Shown: positions 56,583 to 64,000 of the stretch, in pieces
How positions within the stretch are numbered: position 1 is the first letter of the stretch
Layout: the number at the start of each line of letters is the position of its first letter
Source: Brienomyrus brachyistius
Taxonomy: Eukaryota; Chordata; Actinopteri; Osteoglossiformes; Mormyridae
Assembly (NCBI RefSeq): GCF_023856365.1
Contig: NC_064538.1
Span: 3,427,832 to 3,491,831, forward strand
DNA: 64,000 nucleotides
Direction: 5' to 3'
Program-made: the position numbers and the translations under genes
The notes under the pieces: model-generated
The model's database searches: none
Seen by the model: the letters and a program-made list of their open reading frames with translations, nothing else
Told to the model about the DNA's origin: nothing

Positions 56583-59500
56583 GCGTAACGGAGAAGCCAG
56601 CCTATTCTTCAGGGAAGTCCCTGGAAGAATCAGCCATGTCTCAGGAGAACACAGACCAGGTGCAGCAGCCATGTGCTGCCTTTCTTGAGGATTCTTCTCA
56701 GGTCTGCACCTCCATTATGGTAGCGGAGGAGGACGGCAGGGCTGAGGAAGCTGAGGAACCACAATCCAGTGCTCCCCTAGAGATAAACCAGTTGTCCCCA
56801 GTAGATGCAGAGTTGGGACAAGCTGGTGATCAACCAGGCTCCAACTCAAACTGTGATGGACTTGAGGAGGAAGATGCAGGAAATCTGACCCAAGAGCTGG
56901 AATCGGTGTCCTCCCAGCTGCATACTGGGCTGGATCCAAGTAATTCTGCTGAAGGGGAACTAGAGTCGTCTGTGTTTTCCTGTGAGCACTGTGAGCGGCA
57001 CTTCTCTACCAAACAAGGCTTGGAGCGACACACACACATTCACGTCTCTGTGAATCGTCGGATGCACACATTTAAGTGTCGGTACTGCAGCAAGCCCTTT
57101 GGCTCACAGGTTGGCCGTCGGCGTCATGAAAGAAGGCATGAAAATGGACCTATGAAAAAAATGGCTCTAGTCTCAGGGCCTTCAAAATCGCTTAGTCAGC
57201 TCAGTTCGCAGTCTGACAGTTCTGGCCCAGACCCTGTGACCGGTTCTGACAGCGCAGGTGTCAATGGATCTCCAAGCTCTGCCAATCCCAAAGTCAGCTC
57301 TTCAACGCAAAAGGTCGCTGTTATGGCGGAAGCACGACGGGCCCCCGCAGTGGATGACAGTGGTGAATCCAAGGAGCTTCACCCTTGTAAATACTGCAAG
57401 AAGGTTTTTGGCACTCACACCAACATGAGGCGGCACCAGCGGAGGATCCATGAGCGCCATCTGCTGCCCAAGGGCATCCGAAAGAATGGCACTCTCCTGC
57501 AAGAAACACAGCTGCAGAAGCAGCCCCCTCCAGAGGGGTCCCCTGATGCCAGTCCGCCGCCAGTCTACGTGCCCAGTGGTGATGTGGAAGATGAGGGTGG
57601 TCAAGAGGAATACATGGTTGACATATCCAACAACATCTCTGAAAACCTTAGCCTGTATATTGATGGAAAAATCCTGTCGACCAGCACGGTCAGTAACTGT
57701 GAGGTTATTCAGGTAGACTCAAGCTCTGTTGCTTTATTTGGTCTGGATGCTTTCATTATTAGCCCGGATCAAATCAGTCAGGTTCTCAAAGTAGACACTG
57801 CAGTTTGTACGGTAAAAGAGAATCCTGCCCAACCTGTGTCAAAAAGAAGAACTGCTACACCACCTCTTCCCCCTAACATAAAAACGGAGTTGGACTCTAT
57901 ACCAGTAATATCCTCCTTATCTTCTCCCTCATCGTCGTCGTCACCGTCATCATCTTCATCTGTAGTTGGCACCAGCTCTTCTCAACCCACAGAGACATTA
58001 GCCTTTCAGAAAGAAAAAACACTATATCTCTCACCTAAGCTGAAACAGCTCTTGCAGACACGTGATGGATATAAACCTACCTCGACTCTGATCACAGATG
58101 GTCACAGACCAGGTCCACCCCCACCCATGGCTGCTTTGTCTGCAGGTTCAGGGAGGTTCAAGAGAAGGACAGCTTCTCCTCCTAACTCTTCGCAGTATAA
58201 CCCTGTTGGAAGCTCAAAGTCAGAGGCTGTGGTCTCTCTTGGGTCTAAGGCACCAAAGATAGACAATCAGGGCAGTTCCCCAACTCAAAGTTCAAGCAAT
58301 GATGAGAGAGACACTGATAGTCCACCTGGAACAGACCTCTTTATATTAACAACTGAAGACTGGCCAAACTCGAGGAGTGTCGGCAGTTCCTGCAACCAGC
58401 AGCCCTTGGACCTTTCCAGTGCTGTCAGTAAAAAAGATGAGGGTCAGAATAATGGTCCTGGAGAAATTGTATTGGATTTGAGCATGCATAGGAAGACCTC
58501 CACCGAACCTGAAGTAAAGGGAAGCTTATCCACACAGCCTCTACTCAAGAAAAGAAAACCAGACACTAGTGTTTTGGAGAAGGTGTTGTTAAATGAGTAT
58601 GATGGATTGGAGGTGGCTGTAGAGGAAAATACAGGCAAATTGGAGACCTCTCCGGGAGTGGTTGAACCTACAACACAGTGTTCTCCTGACAGCCACTCCC
58701 ATAATTCTGAAGAACTTTTATCAGAACAAGTTGTTGTCTCTGTCACACGTCAGTCGCCCCCTCCTTCTTTAACTCCTGTTACCATGCATTCCCCTTCCCC
58801 CTGCAGTCCAGCTGTAGGGTCACCAACTCCTCCCCCTCCTGTTCTGCCCTCTGCTTCTTCTCCACAGCCCCTGTCTGAATCTACAGAACTTCAGTCCGCT
58901 TCCTCCCCAACCCAGAAATCTCTTCCAGACCTATCACCCAACATATCCCCTAGACCTCTTGAAATTAATCAGGGGAAGCTGTCACCTGTCTCAGAACAGG
59001 ACACTAGCGTTATGGTGCAAAACGTGGTAAATTGTGCAAATTTATATCAGTTAGCTGAGCCCCTGAGTTCTTCAGAACCAAAAAGCCATACATTTCTTAC
59101 AAATCAACCTTTTAACCAAATGGCTTTACATACAGCTTCAGAATATTCTTTAATTGGTGGTTCTTCCTCTACGGCTATAACAAATTGCAATATTAGCTCT
59201 TTTAATGTTACTCATAGGGCAGTTGTTATTGAATGTACACTTTCCATTGAGTCGTCTCAGAATCTCGTGTCTGCTCCAGTCACTGTTCTTGAGAATCCCC
59301 CTACAGATAACTTGATCGTAAACCAGGAGACAAAACTGGAAGAGCAGCCGAAATCTCATTCCCACACTCCACCACATTCTCTTGACCCTCCTGTATACCT
59401 GCCCCCCTCATCAGAATCGGCAGTCCCTTCTGTGTCCCAGGCTGTCATACCTGAAAGTCTAGCACCTTCATTGGCCCCGTTGTCTGGGCTATCTGACTTA

Positions 59501-61246
59501 TCTGAAGGTGATCTGAAGCTTGATGACCCAGTTGCAACTTCAGCTGACCCACCTGATCTGGCACCTTCAAGTCCACCTTCTGCCTCTGAGAGGACATCTG
59601 ACAAGGTGGAGTTCTTGCAGAAAGAAACTTTCTCGAAGAGTTTTATGTGCAATGTTTGTGAAAAGCCCTTCTGCTCCATAAAAGAACTGAGTCACCATAT
59701 CTCTGAGCATGCAGAAGAGTGGCCATTCAAGTGTGAGTTCTGCGTGCTGCTCTTTGGAAAGGCTGATGCTTTGCTAGAGCACCGTTCATCCCTCCATGGT
59801 GTTGGCAGGATCTATATATGTAGTACTTGCTCAAAGGAGTTTGCCTATCTTTGCAATCTGCAACAGCATCAAAACGACCTTCATCCTGGTCAAAACTGCA
59901 CATACTCAGAAGTGGAAAATGGGAAGCTGAGACCTCAGAATCACAATGGTCCTGTGATGGAAAATAGGGAGACTTCAGCTGGGGATGGTCCCTACAGCAA
60001 TGTAGCCAGTGACGTGAAGAAGGAGGATGATCTCGATGACTCCACGGAAGAGCTGTACACTACAATAAAAATCATGGCTTCCGAAGGAGGCAAGCCGAAA
60101 GGTCCGAACGTGCGGCTCGGCATTAACCAGCACTATCCCAGTTTTAAACCCCCGCCGTTTCCGTATCACAATCGCACCCCTGCTGGCTCTGTTGCCTCCG
60201 CCACCAACTTCACTACCCATAATATCCCACAGACGTTCACCACAGCCATCCGTTGTACTAAGTGTGGCAGGAGCTTTGATAACATGCCAGAGCTGCATAA
60301 GCACATTCTGGCCTGTGCGAATGCCAGTGATAAGAAGAGGTACACCCCTAAGAGGAACCCCATCCCCTTGAAGGAGTTTGCGAAGGCACAGAATGGAGTG
60401 CTTTCCCCAACCGCAGCGGCAGCTGCCAATGCCGGACAGAACGCCTTCCGGCGGATGGGCCTCTCCAAAAGGCTCAGTCTCAACCAAGATCCGTCTTCTA
60501 AGGTGAAGCTGAATGCGCTTATCCCCAGGAAAAACCAGCTGGCTCAGAAGGCTATTTTGCAGAGGAACAAGCAGTCTCTCATAGCCAAGAGGAGCTCTGT
60601 GAAAGTGGAGGAGCAGCTCTACGTTTGCCCACACTGCAATAGGGAGTTTACTTACCGGGGCAGCCTCAACAAGCATGTGGCTCTCAACTGCTCAATGAAA
60701 CCTGTTTCCAAAAAGTCCAGGAAGGTAAAAGCTGGCAGCCTGCCTGTCAGCCAGGATCGCAATGGTAACCTCCGCAGGCGAGCAGTAGATTCCGGAATTA
60801 AGCAACAAGGGCCAGTCCTTGTGCCAAAATACTTGGGAAAAACCAGAACTCGAAGTTCTGGGCCTGGAACCGCTGTTCCCCTCAAGCCTCACCCCAGCAA
60901 AGGAAAAATGGCAGTGCAGGCTGTTCAGCTGAAGAGGCCCGCCTCCTTGCCAGCGGCTCTTGTTCCTTTCAGCAAGAAAAGTAAAGCCACCCTGAACAGC
61001 AATGTTGTGATGCTGCAGCCGTCTCCTGCACTACCCTCTGTGCTTCCCCCGGTGCCCATGAGATCCCAGCGTGGCGAGCCGGACCCACCTAAGAGACTGG
61101 CCGAAGGGAACCTGCCATCACAACCCAAGAAAGAGGAGCGCTTGGCTGTCATGACGCGTATGAGGTCAGGTGGGCCAGTCACCCGCAGTCTACAACTGGC
61201 CAATAGCAAGACACCTGCTGTGTCAGAGGGAGAGATGCCCAACTGA
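56583..61246 (+). CDS. prdm2: PRDM2 (RIZ) giant exon: eight zinc fingers and C-terminus
   Basis: Nuclear chromatin regulator of the PRDM family. A single open exon of 1,554 codons runs from acceptor tttcatag (phase 1) to TGA at 61244. C2H2-type fingers at about 56975-57043, 57070-57140, 57380-57453, 59641-59710, 59728-59800 and 59814-59885; C2HC-type at 60248-60320 (IRCTKCGRSF...HILAC) and 60620-60692 (YVCPHCNREF...HVALNC). Between fingers 3 and 4 are QQPLDLSS (58397-58420), a canonical PxDLS CtBP-binding motif, and VLDLSMHRK (58469). Highly conserved blocks include HPCKYCKKVFGTHTNMRRHQ, EEWPFKCEFC, LGINQHYPSFKPPPFPYHNR, NIPQTFTTAIRCTKCG, LNKH and RSGGPVTRSLQLA. These match human PRDM2 in order and spacing. 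The exon alone lacks a PR/SET domain. If the upstream exon is dead, the first good ATG is at 56636 (TCAGCCATG). The C-terminus is shorter than the human tail I remember. Confidence 0.93.
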
Positions 61247-63310
61247 GAACGCAGAGAACCTCAGGTAATGACATGCCTAATTAAATATAAGTAAATGTCC
61301 ATCCATCCATCCATTTTACAAACCGCTTATCCTACTGGGTCGCGGGGGGTCTGTAGCCTATCCTGGAAGCAATGGGCACGAGGCAGGGATAAGTAAATGT
61401 ATGATGTTATTATCATTAAACTGTTTGTTTGCATGATCATTTATTAATTTTACAATGAATTGCTTTAATGTAACTCAAATGCTCTTCTGCAAACAGGACC
61501 CTTCAACAAAATTTCCTGAGTAGGGCAAAAGGGGCAGTGCTGCTGGTCGACCATCCAAGACCATGGGAGGAGGCGGTGGAAGGGGAGATGTGGCAGGACG
61601 TCCACAGACCCAGGTCCCGCTGAGAAGCAGTGGACTCCAGTATGCTGGTTGACAAAGGGGACACGTTGTCCGTGCCGCGGGCAGACCCAGTGGGTTTAAG
61701 ACTTGCACGCTTGTGAGCATGTGGTGTATCCTAAAGATGGCTTCGGCTCTTTGCCGCTGTCGTGTAAGTTCCCCTGTGCACTTTTGTAAAAAATAAACCT
61801 TTCACGTGCTAGATTTGTACATTGAGATTATACTGATGATGCTTTAAAAAATACTCCCCCCCCATTACTTGACCTGTATAGAACACAATTAGTCTCATCA
61901 AGAATAATTGCTGATTTTACTGCAAGTGGCAATCATTATGTGTTGTGCACAATGTCTACATTGTTTGCTTGTTTTGTCACCAGTTTTGTGTTCCGTTTCT
62001 CATTCAGGCCTTTTTATAATGTCTAGTAATGCATGCCATGAATATGAGGTATGACTTAAAACAACACTGTTATTTGTGAAAACCACCTCCATTTCTGTAA
62101 CGTTTATTGGTATGAACATCTGTAGTATATAAGAAATATGGTGTACATTTCTTAAATATTACTGATATCTGAATGGTTTAGAATGGTATTTATGCTACAG
62201 AATCCTGCATCTAATGCTAAGAAAGCTGCCTCTTTCCCTCAGGCAGGATATTGGAATAGGCAGAGAGACTCCCGTGCTGTTGTCCGCGAGGGACAGTCAC
62301 AGTTCTGGGTAGCCAGTGTTTCATGATGACTGAGCAGCCTCACTCTGAAGGCAGCAATCAGGCCCCATCTCGTGTAATGATTACCTTCTCTGAAATGCGC
62401 GTTTCTCATGCTGAATGAATACTAAGTCTACCAATTTACGACACTACTCCTTAACTGTCAGCTCACTGCTGAAATCACTGAGTATTTTCATTTCAATATA
62501 TTTGTTTTTAAACCTGTATGTTGCATTAAGTGTATTACAGTATTTTTTATTGTAATGACAGTACCTTGGTCTAAATACTCTGACATCAGTCATGGCTTCA
62601 GAGGTGAGTAAAAGTCATTGACTTTAATGAAGAATCCCGACACTGTGGTTGTGGTTGTATTTGTTCACTGTTCACCTTTTGATTTTCAAATAATTGTAGT
62701 GCTTTTTTAAAACAGCATTTATTGTAGGTAGAACTGCTCTCACTGCACTCAGAAGACGGATATGATGTTGAAGACACTTGAAAATACCTTCCTAAACAGA
62801 CTCCAGAATAATAATTCATAGTATACCTCCCCCCAAAAAAAACAAACTGCCCCCAGAGCTTTGACCTAATGCCACATAGATTACTGATTATTGGTTATTT
62901 TTTTTTTCTTATATTGACATGATGCTGACAAGGCAGTGGTTTCCTTCCGTTTTTTCTGCAAGTTGCTTTTTACAGTACGAGAAATGATCGAACCTTTTGA
63001 AAATTCATTTTCACAGCCCAACCATATTTTGACTTCAATAGCTGAACTTTCTGAAAATTGGAAAAAAAAAAAGATGGAGAAAAGATGAGACTATGGAGGA
63101 AGGATTTGGTATCTTTGTATGAAACATGGGTGGGTAGCTGTGCGGCGTGAAGGATTAGCAGCACGCTTTGGCCTGGTGTGTTGTGACATCAGGCAGTTCT
63201 GGTGTCAGCAGTAGGGAATCGTCTAGCAAGTTTGGACATACTCTGCTGTATAAAATTAATCACAATGATTATTTTTCTTTATAGAGAATAAACTTTTAAA
63301 GGCCTGCTCC
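61247..63310 (+). other. prdm2: prdm2 3' untranslated region and possible terminal exon
   Basis: A donor-like cctcag/gtaatg sits at 61264-61265 and an acceptor ctgcaaacag at 61487-61496, so a 3'UTR intron is possible. Polyadenylation signals AATAAA at 61792-61797 and at 63287-63292. The latter would give a 2-kb 3'UTR. No coding sequence is recognised here. Confidence 0.45.
61298..61391 (-). mobile_element. SINE 3' end, minus strand
   Basis: (CCAT)n followed by aaaccgcttatcctactggg, gtcgcggggggtctg and caatgggcacgaggcaggg, the reverse complement of the 3' end of 54905-55269. It lies in the intron or 3'UTR just after the prdm2 stop. Confidence 0.7.
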
Positions 63311-63344
63311 GTAAACACAAGAACTCTTCAGTGGCTCATGGAGG

Positions 63345-63575
63345 CAGGATGTGGCTGAGTGGGCTAAGTCACTGTGCCTGTCATCAGGAATTTGCTAGTT
63401 CAAGCCCAGCCTCGGCACGTCTGCGGGTCCTTCAGCCGGGCCTTTAACCCTCCCTGGGTGCTGCTATGGGTGGCTGCCCTTCACTGCCAGCTTGCTCTCA
63501 CTTACAGGGAGCAAGCTGGGGGAGGCATAAAGAGAATTTTCCTCCAGGGGTCAGTAAAGTATCTATTAAAAAAAT
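63345..63575 (+). mobile_element. tRNA-derived SINE
   Basis: Head GGATGTGGCTGAGTGGGCTAAG is an A-box-like tRNA arm and GCTAGTTCAAGCCCAGCC is the B box. The body has ccgggcctttaaccctccc and the 3' end cctccaggggtcagtaaagtatct, followed by an A-rich tail. A different subfamily from 54905-55269. Confidence 0.65.
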
Positions 63576-64000
63576 ATATATTGCCATTGAAGCTGATTTT
63601 CCGTCTTAGCCGCACAGACGATGAGGATGACAGGGTCACTTCCCCAGGAAAAGGTGAAGACGTCTCACATCATGACCGAAAGGGTGGAGAGGATTTAGTT
63701 TTTTCTGGAGGTGTGTAGTTATTGAGCCAGATGAATCTACCTCTGAAGCACTTCGAACTGATGCGTTTTGAAAAGTTCCTCTTTTGCTGTTTTGAGAGAA
63801 TCTCTGCACTTTCAAAACTGTCATTCCCGTTAACCGCTGGGCCGCCTGGGCGTGGCCACAGAGGAGGGGTTCACACCTGTAACATAAGTGACAAATATGT
63901 TAAAAGCCTTTAATTTTTATTCAGATTTGTTTGTCTTTGGAAATGATTGTTGTCCGATCAACACATGGTTTTATGTAGAGTTTGTAGAGTAAATGGGGAC
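63576..64000. other. Region downstream of prdm2
   Basis: 425 bp with no recognised gene or repeat beyond the SINE tail. Short open frames only. Confidence 0.5.

Noticed and set aside
59975..60676. 233-codon minus-strand open frame inside prdm2
   Set aside because: Shadow of the conserved plus-strand zinc-finger coding sequence; no splice or homology support.
61497..61520. GPFNKIS then stop, resembling the human PRDM2 ending GPFFKE
   Set aside because: Only GPF matches, and the phase does not fit the donor at 61264 (phase 0 versus the phase 1 required). More likely 3'UTR.

Overview
This is vertebrate nuclear DNA and almost certainly from a ray-finned fish. Genes are split into short exons with GT-AG introns. 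The intervening DNA carries tRNA-derived SINEs, hAT-like MITEs, Harbinger, Tc1 and LINE relics, dense dinucleotide microsatellites and many G/C homopolymer runs. The species cannot be fixed from the sequence.

Three genes lie head to tail on the + strand. (1) foxj3, 605-20999: ten coding exons, starting inside the forkhead domain; the upstream exons lie outside the window. A long 3'UTR probably ends near 23825. (2) A podoplanin gene (pdpn), 29197-34107: four exons encoding a 174-residue, signal-peptide, Thr/Ser-rich, single-pass membrane protein. (3) prdm2 (RIZ): one giant exon, 56583-61246, carries eight zinc fingers and PxDLS-type motifs. A small upstream exon at 46628-46771 matches the end of the PR domain but is broken by a frameshift and has lost a conserved Trp. 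No other PR-domain exon was seen between pdpn and this exon, so this locus may make only PR-less (RIZ2-like) protein. A CpG-rich patch directly downstream of the broken exon could be the internal promoter.

From memory, PDPN and PRDM2 are neighbours in the same orientation in human (1p36), which supports both calls. FOXJ3 is elsewhere on human 1p.

Region by region: 1-604 is a foxj3 intron. 605-23825 is foxj3 with repeats in its introns, including a solo LTR-like element nested in a hAT-like MITE, each with its own target-site duplication. 23826-29196 is intergenic with a 16-bp minisatellite and Tc1/hAT-like relics. 29197-35430 is pdpn with its 3'UTR. 35431-46627 is intergenic with a Harbinger relic and a 27-bp minisatellite. 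46628-63310 is prdm2 and its introns and 3'UTR, including a LINE relic, a hairpin beside a 265-bp TA/CATA array, and a SINE nested in another hAT-like MITE. 63345-63575 is a SINE. No bacterial-type operon, CRISPR array, rRNA or functional tRNA gene was seen. All human comparisons are from memory and need an alignment to confirm.
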